Assembly (NCBI RefSeq): GCF_935822925.1
Contig: NZ_CAKXZS010000011.1
Location: 340,308 to 404,307, forward strand
Source: Mesorhizobium ventifaucium
GTDB taxonomy: Bacteria > Pseudomonadota > Alphaproteobacteria > Rhizobiales > Rhizobiaceae
Length of the DNA stretch: 64,000 bases
Direction: 5' to 3'
Positions 28,578 to 36,693 of the stretch are shown piece after piece. The notes below the pieces were generated by a model. The model worked only from the letters and a program-made list of their open reading frames with translations, was not told the origin of the DNA and made no database searches. How positions within the stretch are numbered: position 1 is the stretch's first letter; every line of letters begins with the position of its first letter. The translations under genes were made by a program, and so were the position numbers.

Positions 28578-28934
28578 GATGTTGCCGTCGGGATCCTTGA
28601 ACCAGGCGACCTTCATGCCGTGACCGACGTGGATGTCGCCCTCGATCGTCGTGTGAGGCATGTCGTAATGTTCGAAAACAACACCTTTCGACCTTAGCGC
28701 GCTGACAATCTTTTCGATCTCGTCGCCGACCATCCAGGTCACCGCCGTCGCCTTGTTGGTTCCGGCGAAGTTCGAGCGATACACATTGATGCTGGTGTCG
28801 CCGCATTTGTAGACGATCAGTTCGCCACCCTCGTTGTGAACCTCCGTCAGCCCCAGAACGTCTTCATAGAAGGCCTTGGCCCTGGCCAGGTCCTTCACTG
28901 CGAGATTGGCCGTTGCGTTGCTGTTTGCGAGCAT
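28557..28934 (-). CDS. glyoxalase/VOC-superfamily protein
   Basis: The 125-residue protein is a single glyoxalase/bleomycin-resistance fold: ATANLAVKDLARAKAFYEDVLGL opens the first beta-alpha-beta unit, and the C-terminal WFKDPDGNILNL is the classic VOC ending that carries a metal ligand region. It starts at 28934 behind GGAGA. The function is unassigned; members include lactoylglutathione lyases, dioxygenases and resistance proteins. Its terminal codons are part of a threefold direct repeat. Confidence 0.85.
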   Translation of the reverse strand: MLANSNATANLAVKDLARAKAFYEDVLGLTEVHNEGGELIVYKCGDTSINVYRSNFAGTNKATAVTWMVGDEIEKIVSALRSKGVVFEHYDMPHTTIEGDIHVGHGMKVAWFKDPDGNILNLVDR

Positions 28935-29172
28935 GATTGGTCTCCTTTCCTTGCTGGCGAGCACGTCCGAAGCCTGCAAAGATAGGGCTGCTTCGTCTTC
29001 CGGCGACCGCAGCTTGTGCTATCGGCGTGCCCTCTTGCCAAGGACGTTTCGACCCCCGCAAATCCTACGGGCAGACGCGAGTTTTGATGCCATGCCACGA
29101 TGCGTGTGGCGCCGCCGCTTGGTTCTGTTCGGGAAGTGCATTATCTGAAGCGCAAAAGCAGAGGAAAAGCTG

Positions 29173-30381
29173 ATGCCCGCCGTCCAGGAAAACGTCACCA
29201 AGGAAATCGTCATCGAGCGCCTGAAGACGGTCAACGGACCGGACTTCACCGGCAACATCGTCGACCTCGGCATGGTCTCCGAGATTTTCATTGCCGATGC
29301 CAAGGTGTTCTTTTCGATCACGGTGCCGGCTGCCCGGGCCCAGGAGATGGAGCCGCTGCGTGCCGCCGCCGAGCGTGTCGTCAAGGCGATCCCGGGTGTC
29401 GCCGGCGCCGTGGTCGCGCTGACGGCGGAAAAGAAGGGTGGCGGCATGGAAGCTCCGGTTCCGCAAAGGCCTGCCCCCAGGCCCGTACCGCCGGCCGCAC
29501 CCGCTGCCGCGCCACGTCCGGCCCCTCACGCTCCAGCCTCGCATGCTCCAACCTCGCACAGTCAGGGCAAGCGCGGCGTGCCCGGCATCGAGGCGATCAT
29601 CGCTGTCGCTTCCGGCAAGGGCGGCGTCGGCAAGTCGACCACTGCCGTCAATATCGCGCTTGGCCTCGCCGCCAACGGCCTGAGGGTCGGCGTGCTCGAC
29701 GCCGACATCTACGGCCCGTCCATGCCGCGGCTGCTCAACATCCATGGCCGGCCGCAGACCGTCGACGGCAAGGTCCTGAAGCCGATGGAGAACTACGGCC
29801 TGAAGGTCATGTCGATGGGCTTCCTCGTCGATGAGGAGACGCCGATGATCTGGCGCGGACCGATGGTGATGTCGGCATTGACGCAAATGCTGCGCGAGGT
29901 TGAGTGGGGTCCGCTCGACGTGCTCGTCGTCGACATGCCTCCCGGCACCGGCGACGCGCAGCTGACCATGGCCCAGCAGGTGCCGCTGGCCGGCGCCGTC
30001 ATCGTCTCGACGCCGCAGGATCTGGCCCTGATCGATGCGCGAAAAGGCCTCAACATGTTCAGGAAGGTCGACGTGCCGGTGTTGGGCATCGTCGAGAATA
30101 TGAGCTATTTCCTCGCTCCCGACACCGGCAAGCGCTACGACATCTTCGGTCATGGCGGCGCGCGCCGCGAGGCCAAGCGTCTCGAAGTCAGCTTCCTCGG
30201 CGAAGTGCCGCTCGAAATGGGCATCCGCGAAAGCTCGGACGCCGGCACGCCGGTGGTGGTCTCGAAGCCCGATAGCGCCGAGGCGAAGATCTACCGCGAC
30301 ATCGCGGCGAACGTCTGGGGCAGGGTCAACGAAGAACGTGGCGCGGCCGAAGCCGCCGTGCCGAACATCGTGTTCGAGTAA
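29173..30381 (+). CDS. apbC: Mrp/ApbC-type iron-sulfur cluster carrier ATPase
   Basis: The 402-residue protein has an N-terminal MIP18/DUF59 domain (about 1-85), a Pro/Ala/His-rich linker (about 93-135) and a deviant-Walker P-loop ATPase. That ATPase shows ASGKGGVGKSTTAVN, the switch DADIYGPS and the Walker B region VLVVDMPPGTGDA. It carries Fe-S clusters to apo-enzymes in the cytoplasm. The usual CxxC motif near the C-terminus is not seen, as in several alphaproteobacterial Mrp proteins. The stop is immediately followed by a palindromic repeat. Confidence 0.9.
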   Translation: MPAVQENVTKEIVIERLKTVNGPDFTGNIVDLGMVSEIFIADAKVFFSITVPAARAQEMEPLRAAAERVVKAIPGVAGAVVALTAEKKGGGMEAPVPQRPAPRPVPPAAPAAAPRPAPHAPASHAPTSHSQGKRGVPGIEAIIAVASGKGGVGKSTTAVNIALGLAANGLRVGVLDADIYGPSMPRLLNIHGRPQTVDGKVLKPMENYGLKVMSMGFLVDEETPMIWRGPMVMSALTQMLREVEWGPLDVLVVDMPPGTGDAQLTMAQQVPLAGAVIVSTPQDLALIDARKGLNMFRKVDVPVLGIVENMSYFLAPDTGKRYDIFGHGGARREAKRLEVSFLGEVPLEMGIRESSDAGTPVVVSKPDSAEAKIYRDIAANVWGRVNEERGAAEAAVPNIVFE

Positions 30382-30529
30382 CCCCTCCCCCTTGAGGGGA
30401 GGGTGCCGCGCGAAGCGCGGCGGGAGGGGTCGCCTCAGCTGCCTCGACCTCTTGCGAAAGAAATGCCGGAGCGAGTCGCCACCGACCCCACCCGGCCCTA
30501 CGGGCCACCCTCCCCTCAAGGGGGAGGGG
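30382..30529. repeat. MITE-like element with perfect 24-bp terminal inverted repeats
   Basis: Positions 30382-30405 and 30506-30529 are exact reverse complements over 24 bases, each arm being itself palindromic (CCCCTTGAGGGG-like). The interior has a GCGCGAAGCGCG hairpin. The element starts at the base after the apbC stop codon, and its right arm forms the end of the converging CoxG-like gene. Confidence 0.85.
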
Positions 30530-30977
30530 CTGCGCCGACCTTCTCGCCAAAACTCGAAAAAAACTGTCCGGCCAGTTTCTTCGATGTCGATTCGATCAGC
30601 CGGCTGCCGAGCTGGGCGATCTTGCCGCCGACATCGGCCTTGGCCGCGTATCTGAGGATCGTCGCCTCCGGGCCGTCGGCCGTCAGCGTCACATCGGCGC
30701 CGCCTTTGGCGAAGCCGGCGATGCCGCCCTTGCCCTCGCCCTGGATGGTGTAGGAATGCGGCGGGTTGAGGTTCGTCAGCGTCACCTCGCCGTTGAACGT
30801 CGCCTTGATCGGGCCGATCTTGACCACCACGGTCGCCGCCATCTCGGTGTCCGACTTCTTTTCGAGGTTTTGGCAGCCCGGAATGGTCTGTCTCAGAACG
30901 TCCGGGTCGTTCAGCGCTTCCCACACCTTCTGCAGGGGTGCGGCGATGCGTTCCTCGCCTTCGATCACCAAAGCCAT
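30516..30977 (-). CDS. CoxG-like SRPBCC protein
   Basis: The 153-residue protein is of the carbon monoxide dehydrogenase subunit G family (START/Bet v1-like fold): EERIAAPLQKVWEALNDPDVLRQTIPGC, then KIGPIKATFNGEVTL and GGIAGFAKGGADVTL. In CO dehydrogenase clusters CoxG helps membrane recruitment or maturation of the enzyme. Here no cox genes are adjacent, so the partner is unknown. The last few residues (AAPPP) are encoded within the arm of the palindromic repeat at 30506-30529. The start at 30977 fits the family N-terminus. Confidence 0.85.
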   Translation of the reverse strand: MALVIEGEERIAAPLQKVWEALNDPDVLRQTIPGCQNLEKKSDTEMAATVVVKIGPIKATFNGEVTLTNLNPPHSYTIQGEGKGGIAGFAKGGADVTLTADGPEATILRYAAKADVGGKIAQLGSRLIESTSKKLAGQFFSSFGEKVGAAPPP

Positions 30978-31131
30978 CAAAATCTCCCGGATACGAATTG
31001 ACAAGCCCCGATGCGGTCTAGCGTGGGGGTAGACGCATGTCTATCGCACCAAAGTCCGGAATCGGATGGCGCGTGCCTCTTGCCTGCTCTCGCGCGTTGT
31101 CATATCGATTTGTCATACAAATACGGAGACC

Positions 31132-32940
31132 ATGATGGCCGGCGCCCCCACACAAAAAAAGAAATTTCGCTCGCAGGAGTGGTTCGACAATCCCGACAAT
31201 CCGGGGATGACGGCGCTTTACCTCGAGCGCTACTTGAATTACGGGCTGACGCGCGCCGAACTGATGTCGGGCAAGCCGCTGATCGGCATCGCCCAGACCG
31301 GCTCGGATCTGTCGCCCTGCAACCGCCATCATATCGAGTTGGCCAAGCGCGTGCGCGAGGGCATCGTGTCGATGGGCGGCATCCCTTTCGAGTTCCCGTG
31401 CCACCCGATCCAGGAGACGGGCAAACGCCCGACCGCGGCACTCGACCGCAACCTTGCCTATCTCGGCCTGGTCGAGGTGCTCTACGGCTATCCGCTCGAC
31501 GGCGTCGTGCTCACCATCGGCTGCGACAAGACGACGCCGGCCCTGCTGATGGCAGCGGCCACCGTCAACATCCCGGCTATCGCGCTGTCGGTCGGCCCGA
31601 TGCTCAATGGCTGGCACAAGGGCAAGCGCACCGGCTCCGGCACCATCGTCTGGGAATCGCGCCAGCGCCTGTCGGCCGGCGAGATCGGCTATGACGAGTT
31701 CATGGACATCGTCGCCTCCTCGGCGCCGTCCACCGGCTATTGCAATACCATGGGCACCGCAACCACCATGAACTCGCTGGCCGAGGCGCTCGGCATGCAG
31801 CTGCCGGGCTCGGCCGCCATTCCGGCACCCTACCGCGAGCGCGGCCAGATCGCCTATGAGACGGGAAAACGCATCGTCGACATGGTGCATGAGGATCTGA
31901 GGCCCTCCGACATCATGACTCGTCAGGCCTTCGAGAACGCCATCGTCGTCAACTCGGCCATCGGCGGCTCGACCAACGCGCCGATCCACCTCAACGCCAT
32001 CGCCCGTCATCTCGGCGTGCCGCTCGACAATGACAACTGGCAGACGGTCGGCCTGAAAGTGCCGCTCATCGTCAACCTGCAGCCGTCTGGCGAATATCTC
32101 GGCGAGGATTATCACCATGCCGGCGGTGTGCCGGCGGTGGTCGCCGAACTGATGAAGGCCGGGCTGCTGCCCCATCCCGACGCCATGACGGTCAACGGCA
32201 AGACGATCGGCGCCAATTGCAGTGGGGTCGTCAACGAGAATCTCGATGTTATCCGCACCGTCGCCGAGCCGCTGAAGGCCAATGCCGGTTTCATCAATCT
32301 CAGGGGTAATCTGTTCGATTCGGCGATCATGAAGACCAGCGGCATCTCGCCCGAATTCCGCGAACGCTATCTGTCGAACCCGGACGACCCCGAGGCCTTC
32401 GAAGGCAATGCCATGGTCTTCGACGGGCCCGAAGACTACCACGCCCGCATCGACGATCCGGCGCAAGGCATCGACGAGCACACCATCCTGTTCATGCGCG
32501 GCGCCGGCCCGATCGGTTATCCCGGCGGCGCCGAAGTCGTCAACATGCAGCCGCCGGCCCATCTCATCAAGAAGGGCATCCATGCGCTGGCCTGCATCGG
32601 CGACGGCCGCCAGTCGGGCACGTCGGGCTCGCCGTCGATCCTCAACGCCTCGCCCGAAGCCGCCATAGGCGGCGGGCTGGCGCTGTTGAAGACCGGCGAC
32701 CGCGTCCGCATCGACCTGCGCAAGGGCACCGCCGACATTCTCGTCACCGACGACGAGATCACGCGCCGACGCGCCGAGCTGCAGAACAGTGGCGGCTATC
32801 ACTACCCCAAGCATCAGACGCCATGGCAGGAGATCCAGCGCGGCATGGTCGACCAGTTTTCCGAAGGAATGGTGCTGAAGCCGGCGGTGAAATACCAGGA
32901 TGTGGCGCACACCAGCGGCGTGCCGCGGGACAATCACTGA
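31132..32940 (+). CDS. IlvD/Edd-family sugar-acid dehydratase (XylD/AraC-like)
   Basis: The 602-residue protein is a second IlvD/Edd dehydratase, clearly in the pentonate branch. It reads [67 protein letters not shown] and [20 protein letters not shown], closely paralleling Caulobacter XylD (xylonate dehydratase). It probably dehydrates a sugar acid such as xylonate or arabonate to a 2-keto-3-deoxy acid. The start is one of two adjacent ATGs after GGAGACC. No sugar dehydrogenase or aldolase gene is next to it. Confidence 0.88.
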   Translation: MMAGAPTQKKKFRSQEWFDNPDNPGMTALYLERYLNYGLTRAELMSGKPLIGIAQTGSDLSPCNRHHIELAKRVREGIVSMGGIPFEFPCHPIQETGKRPTAALDRNLAYLGLVEVLYGYPLDGVVLTIGCDKTTPALLMAAATVNIPAIALSVGPMLNGWHKGKRTGSGTIVWESRQRLSAGEIGYDEFMDIVASSAPSTGYCNTMGTATTMNSLAEALGMQLPGSAAIPAPYRERGQIAYETGKRIVDMVHEDLRPSDIMTRQAFENAIVVNSAIGGSTNAPIHLNAIARHLGVPLDNDNWQTVGLKVPLIVNLQPSGEYLGEDYHHAGGVPAVVAELMKAGLLPHPDAMTVNGKTIGANCSGVVNENLDVIRTVAEPLKANAGFINLRGNLFDSAIMKTSGISPEFRERYLSNPDDPEAFEGNAMVFDGPEDYHARIDDPAQGIDEHTILFMRGAGPIGYPGGAEVVNMQPPAHLIKKGIHALACIGDGRQSGTSGSPSILNASPEAAIGGGLALLKTGDRVRIDLRKGTADILVTDDEITRRRAELQNSGGYHYPKHQTPWQEIQRGMVDQFSEGMVLKPAVKYQDVAHTSGVPRDNH

Positions 32941-32953
32941 ACGCTGGATCTTA

Positions 32954-33102
32954 CCTTCTCCCCTTGTGGGAGAAGGTGGCCGAGCGAAGCTCGGTCGGAT
33001 GAGGAGTGTTCTAGCTTGGCGCCAATCGCACGCCGTCCAACACCCCTCAACCGTCTTGGCGCTGCGCGCCAATCCACCTTCTCCCACAACAAGGGGAGAA
33101 GG
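32954..33102. repeat. GC-rich palindromic repeat
   Basis: The left end CCTTCTCCCCTTGTGGGAGA (from 32954) pairs with TCTCCCACAACAAGGGGAGA on the right (ending 33102), with a three-base insertion in the right arm. The interior includes GAGCGAAGCTC and GGCGCTGCGCGCC hairpins. It fills most of the gap between the dehydratase and GFA genes. Confidence 0.8.
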
Positions 33103-33125
33103 AAAGAGCCTCGTCCGAGCAGCGC

Positions 33126-33545
33126 TTATAGATGGCCGGTGATCTCAGGCGCTTGGTCCTGCCTGTCGCGCTTGCCGTCCTCGTAGACGATTGGGGCTGC
33201 CGCGAGTTCCTCTTCGGTGACGTCGTCGAGGCAGGCGACGTTCACCGCCCAGAAATTCCCGCCCATGAAGTCGAGATAGCCGCGCGACAGAAAATTCGCG
33301 CCGCAGTTCGGGCACATATAGTGGTTGATGTCGCCTTCCGGCCAGTTCGACGGCGTCGCCTTGTACTCCCGCATCCGGTCGCGGCCGTCCGTCACCCGCA
33401 CGGCCTCATAGGCGGCGAAGGACTTCCGGTAGCCGAGTTTCCAGCAGAAGCTGCAATTGCATTTGCGGATGCCCTCAGTGAGGTCGATTTCGGCTTCGAA
33501 ACGCACCGCACCGCAATGGCAGCTGCCGTGATAGGTCTTTTTCAT
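33126..33545 (-). CDS. GFA (glutathione-dependent formaldehyde-activating)-family protein
   Basis: The 139-residue protein has the zinc-binding cysteine pattern of the GFA/CENP-V family: CHCGAVRF, KCNCSFCWK, then MCPNCGANFLSRGY. Family members bind Zn through these cysteines. Few are true formaldehyde-glutathione activating enzymes, so the catalytic role is uncertain. The start at 33545 follows GGGAGGA. It diverges from the chromate-resistance operon. Confidence 0.85.
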   Translation of the reverse strand: MKKTYHGSCHCGAVRFEAEIDLTEGIRKCNCSFCWKLGYRKSFAAYEAVRVTDGRDRMREYKATPSNWPEGDINHYMCPNCGANFLSRGYLDFMGGNFWAVNVACLDDVTEEELAAAPIVYEDGKRDRQDQAPEITGHL

Positions 33546-33737
33546 GGTTTTCCTCCCAGAAATGTCCTGGCTCCGCCAAACCGGCAGCCGGAGCCAGAAC
33601 ATCCTTGCTCCAGGCATGACGCTTGACAAGCGGGCGCGACAAATCCACGATCATGGCAAGGGGTGCATCGCGACGACCCCGTGAGGCGTCAGCCCAACGT
33701 TCGCGTCCAAGCTTCTCTCTCAAGGAGGGTGGACGCC

Positions 33738-34550
33738 ATGCCGTCGACAACCGCTATCACCGTTCCCCAACTGTCCCGTCTGATTGGTCTGCCGGGTGCG
33801 CCCGCGATCGTCGATGTTCGCATCGAGGAGGACTACAGCGCCGATCCGCGCCTGTTGCCGGCCTCAAACCGGCGTGACTTCAAAACCGTCTCGACCTGGG
33901 CATCCGAATTCGCCGGCAGCCGAGTGACGGTCGTCTGCCAAAAAGGGCAAAAGCTCTCACAAGGCGTGGCCGCATGGCTGCGGCATGAGGGCGTCAGTGC
34001 CGAATCCCTCGAAGGCGGGTTTGAAGCCTGGCGCGATGCCAAGGGGCCTTTGATCCATGCCGGCAAGATACCGCCCCGCGATGAAAAAGGCCGCACTGTG
34101 TGGGTGACGCGGAGCCGCCCGAAGGTCGATCGCATCGCCTGCCCCTGGCTGATCCGGCGCTTCATCGATTCGAGCGCGGTCTTCCTCTTTGTCGAGGCGG
34201 CCGAAGTGTCGGCGGTTGCGGATCGCTTTCAGGCCGTGCCTTTCGACATCGATAATGTGTTCTGGACTCATCGGGGCGAGTGCTGCACCTTCGACACGAT
34301 GATCGAAGAGTTCGGGCTCGAATCAGAGGCGCTCGACCGCCTCGCCGTGATCGTGCGCGCAGCCGACACCGCAAGCCTCGATCGGGTTCCACAGGCTGCC
34401 GGCTTCCTGGCCGCCTCGCTTGGCCTGTCGCGGATGTTTCGCGACGATCTGGAACAGCTGGAGGCAGGAATGCTGCTCTACGATGCGTTTTTCCGATGGT
34501 GCCGCGATGCCACCGAGGAGACGCATAACTGGCCAGGCAAGCCGTCATGA
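33738..34550 (+). CDS. rhodanese-ChrB fusion, chromate resistance protein
   Basis: The 270-residue protein joins an N-terminal rhodanese domain (about 1-115; IVDVRIEEDYSADPR, active-site loop VVCQKGQKLSQGVA) to a ChrB C-terminal domain (about 120-260; VTRSRPKVDRIACPWLIRRF, RGECCTFDTMIEEF, ADTASLDRVPQAAGF). ChrB-type proteins accompany ChrA and aid or regulate chromate resistance. The start at 33738 is preceded by GGAGGG. The stop overlaps the chrA start as ATGA, so the two are translationally coupled. The rhodanese part may handle sulfur or sulfate-like oxyanion chemistry; this is inference. Confidence 0.85.
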   Translation: MPSTTAITVPQLSRLIGLPGAPAIVDVRIEEDYSADPRLLPASNRRDFKTVSTWASEFAGSRVTVVCQKGQKLSQGVAAWLRHEGVSAESLEGGFEAWRDAKGPLIHAGKIPPRDEKGRTVWVTRSRPKVDRIACPWLIRRFIDSSAVFLFVEAAEVSAVADRFQAVPFDIDNVFWTHRGECCTFDTMIEEFGLESEALDRLAVIVRAADTASLDRVPQAAGFLAASLGLSRMFRDDLEQLEAGMLLYDAFFRWCRDATEETHNWPGKPS

Positions 34551-35941
34551 GCGAAACGGGGACTTCTGCCAAAACGATCGAGATCGCCGAGGTGCCGGCA
34601 GCGCCTACCTTCCGCGAAGGCGTAAAACTCTGGGCGAAAATCGGCCTGCTCAGCTTCGGCGGGCCGGCCGGCCAGATCGCGCTCATGCACAGGGAACTGG
34701 TCGAGGAGAGGCGTTGGATCGGCGAGCAACGTTTCCTGCATGCGTTGAACTACTGCATGCTGCTGCCCGGCCCTGAAGCCCAGCAACTCGCCATCTATAT
34801 TGGCTGGCTGCTGCACCGGACGATCGGCGGCCTGGTCGCCGGCATCCTGTTCGTCGCGCCGGGCGCGCTTGTGATGCTCACCTTGAGTATCCTCTATGCG
34901 CTATATGGCGACGCTCCCCTCGTCGAGGCACTGTTTTTCGGGGTCAAAGCGGCCGTGCTCGCCATCGTGATCGAGGCGATGATCCGGATCGGACGACGTG
35001 CCCTGAAGAACCGGGTCATGGTTTCGATCGCGCTCGCCGCCTTCATCGCCATCTATGCATTGAACATGCCGTTTCCGGTCATCGTCCTGCTTGCCGGCCT
35101 GACGGGCTGGATTGGAAATCGTGTTGCGCCAGCGCTTTTTTCCGGCGCGGCGCACGGCAAGGACGCGGTTCCCGACATCAAGGGCGCGGTCGACCTGATG
35201 TTCGAGCGCGGCGAACTGGCCCACACCCAGCCGACGCGATGGCATGCGCCGCGCACCGTCGCGATCTGGCTGCCGATCTGGCTCGGGCCGGTGCTGCTGA
35301 TCTGGGCTTTTACCGGGTCTGCTAGTGTGTGGACGCAGATCGGCGGCTTCTTCAGCGTCATGGCGGTCGTCACCTTCGGCGGCGCCTACGCGGTGCTTGC
35401 CTATGTCGCGCAGGCAGCGGTCGAGTCCTTCGGCTGGCTCGCACCCGGTGAAATGGTCGATGGCCTCGGGCTTGCCGAAACGACGCCCGGCCCGCTCATT
35501 CTGGTCCTGCAGTTCGTCGGCTTTCTGGCCGCGTTCCGCCAATCGGGATCGTTGAGCCCGCTGCTTGCCGGATCGCTTGGCGCGATGCTCACCCTGTGGG
35601 CGACGTTCACGCCTTGCTTCTTCTGGATATTCCTCGGCGCGCCGTATATCGAATCCCTGCGCGGCAACAAGGCCCTGTCGGCGGCGCTGGGCGCGATCAC
35701 CGCTGCCGTCGTCGGCGTCATCATGAATCTCGCTCTGTGGTTCGGCTTGCACGTCATTTTCGGCGAGGTGCGCACCATCGGGCTTGGAACGGACGTGCCG
35801 GTGCTCTCATCGATCGACTGGCGCGCGGCGCTGCTGTCGTGTGCTGCCATGATCGCCATTCTGAAGCTGAAGATCGGCATGCTGCCGACGCTTGCGGGAT
35901 CGGCCCTCGCCGGTGTTTTGTTGCTGGCAGCGAGTGGTTAA
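34547..35941 (+). CDS. chrA: chromate efflux transporter
   Basis: The 464-residue protein is a long-chain (two-domain) CHR transporter with about ten to twelve spans. The N-terminal repeat opens GVKLWAKIGLLSFGGPAGQIALMHRELVEE and contains LPGPEAQQLAIYIGWLLH. The C-terminal repeat has FFSVMAVVTFGGAYAVLAYV and GLAETTPGPLILVLQFVGF. These FGGP and PGP motifs define ChrA, which exports chromate (and resembles sulfate antiporters). It is coupled to the rhodanese-ChrB gene. Confidence 0.92.
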   Translation: MSETGTSAKTIEIAEVPAAPTFREGVKLWAKIGLLSFGGPAGQIALMHRELVEERRWIGEQRFLHALNYCMLLPGPEAQQLAIYIGWLLHRTIGGLVAGILFVAPGALVMLTLSILYALYGDAPLVEALFFGVKAAVLAIVIEAMIRIGRRALKNRVMVSIALAAFIAIYALNMPFPVIVLLAGLTGWIGNRVAPALFSGAAHGKDAVPDIKGAVDLMFERGELAHTQPTRWHAPRTVAIWLPIWLGPVLLIWAFTGSASVWTQIGGFFSVMAVVTFGGAYAVLAYVAQAAVESFGWLAPGEMVDGLGLAETTPGPLILVLQFVGFLAAFRQSGSLSPLLAGSLGAMLTLWATFTPCFFWIFLGAPYIESLRGNKALSAALGAITAAVVGVIMNLALWFGLHVIFGEVRTIGLGTDVPVLSSIDWRAALLSCAAMIAILKLKIGMLPTLAGSALAGVLLLAASG

Positions 35942-36012
35942 TGCATGTCGCGCAAAAGCATGCCTCGCGCCTGACCCGAGGGTGTGCAGTGGTTTGCGAT
36001 AACGACAACAAC

Positions 36013-36056
36013 CTAAAGCGCGTCGCATGCGGCCGGTCAAACGCGACGCGCTTTAG
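36013..36056. repeat. 14-bp-arm hairpin repeat
   Basis: CTAAAGCGCGTCGC (36013-36026) and GCGACGCGCTTTAG (36043-36056) are perfect reverse complements around a 16-base loop. It lies 72 bases after the chrA stop and could terminate that operon. I recall similar CTAAAGCGCGTCGC elements scattered in rhizobial genomes, so it may also be a dispersed repeat. Confidence 0.7.
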
Positions 36057-36110
36057 CGGCTGCCTGCGGTGGGCTTAGCTGCGGTTTCGGGCATTCGGAT
36101 AGGGAACATC

Positions 36111-36509
36111 ATGGCGAGACGGCGCTCCTCTCTAGGCTTCCTTGAAATGTTCGGCCGCTCAGGCGACCTCAGGCAACTCGACGCCGCGTTACGCGACGTC
36201 GACCTTCATCCCGCCCTTATGCCGGAAGGAGCAAAGCTCACCATCGTCAATCTGATGAAGGACCACTGGCCCGACGAGCCGCCGGCACAGGCCTACCCGC
36301 CGGTGGCCCAGCTGCTTGGCTACTGTATTGCCGGGCCTGAAGCATTCGAGCAATCCAACGGCCTTCAACTTAGGCTGGATGCGGAGCGCCGGCTTGAGGC
36401 GGCACTTGAGGCCGGCGACAGCTTCGATGCGCAAATCATACTGATGACGCTGCATGCCAAGCTGATCAGTGGCGAGGTCGTCGAGCGCCACGGGTTGAAC
36501 GCCGAGTAG
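36111..36509 (+). CDS. conserved hypothetical protein
   Basis: The 132-residue protein begins MARRRSSLGFLEMFGRSGDL. It has a soluble, helical look (RQLDAALRDVDLHPALMPEG, LRLDAERRLEAALEAGD), no signal peptide and no membrane span. It reads like a small rhizobial conserved protein, but I do not recognise a family. The start at 36111 is chosen for its basic MARRR N-terminus; one 42 bases earlier adds a hydrophobic stretch that overlaps the hairpin repeat region. It is followed by a tandem repeat and a terminator-like hairpin. Confidence 0.6.
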   Translation: MARRRSSLGFLEMFGRSGDLRQLDAALRDVDLHPALMPEGAKLTIVNLMKDHWPDEPPAQAYPPVAQLLGYCIAGPEAFEQSNGLQLRLDAERRLEAALEAGDSFDAQIILMTLHAKLISGEVVERHGLNAE

Positions 36510-36512
36510 GCC

Positions 36513-36618
36513 ATGATCCTGAAAAGTGGAACCCGGTTTTCAGAAAAGATCATGGTCAAACAGACCATGATCCCGAAAAGTGGAACCCGGTTTTCGGAAA
36601 AGATCATGGTCAAACAGA
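36513..36618. repeat. two tandem copies of a 53-bp repeat
   Basis: Unit 1 (36513-36565) and unit 2 (36566-36618) share GAAAAGTGGAACCCGGTTTT, AAAAGATCATGGTCAAACAG and differ at a few positions. The core resembles an intergenic repeat that I remember as widespread in Mesorhizobium and relatives. It separates two converging genes. Confidence 0.8.
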
Positions 36619-36623
36619 AAGCT

Positions 36624-36662
36624 AGAGCCCCATCCCGATTTTGTCGGGATGGATTAGGCTCT
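36624..36662. terminator. bidirectional terminator-like hairpin
   Basis: CATCCCGA and TCGGGATG (36631-36651) enclose a TTTTG loop, and AGAGCC...GGCTCT extends the stem outward. It sits between the hypothetical gene and the converging mttB-family gene. Confidence 0.5.
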
Positions 36663-36693
36663 GACCGTTTCAGTTTTGACGAGAGAACCGTCT

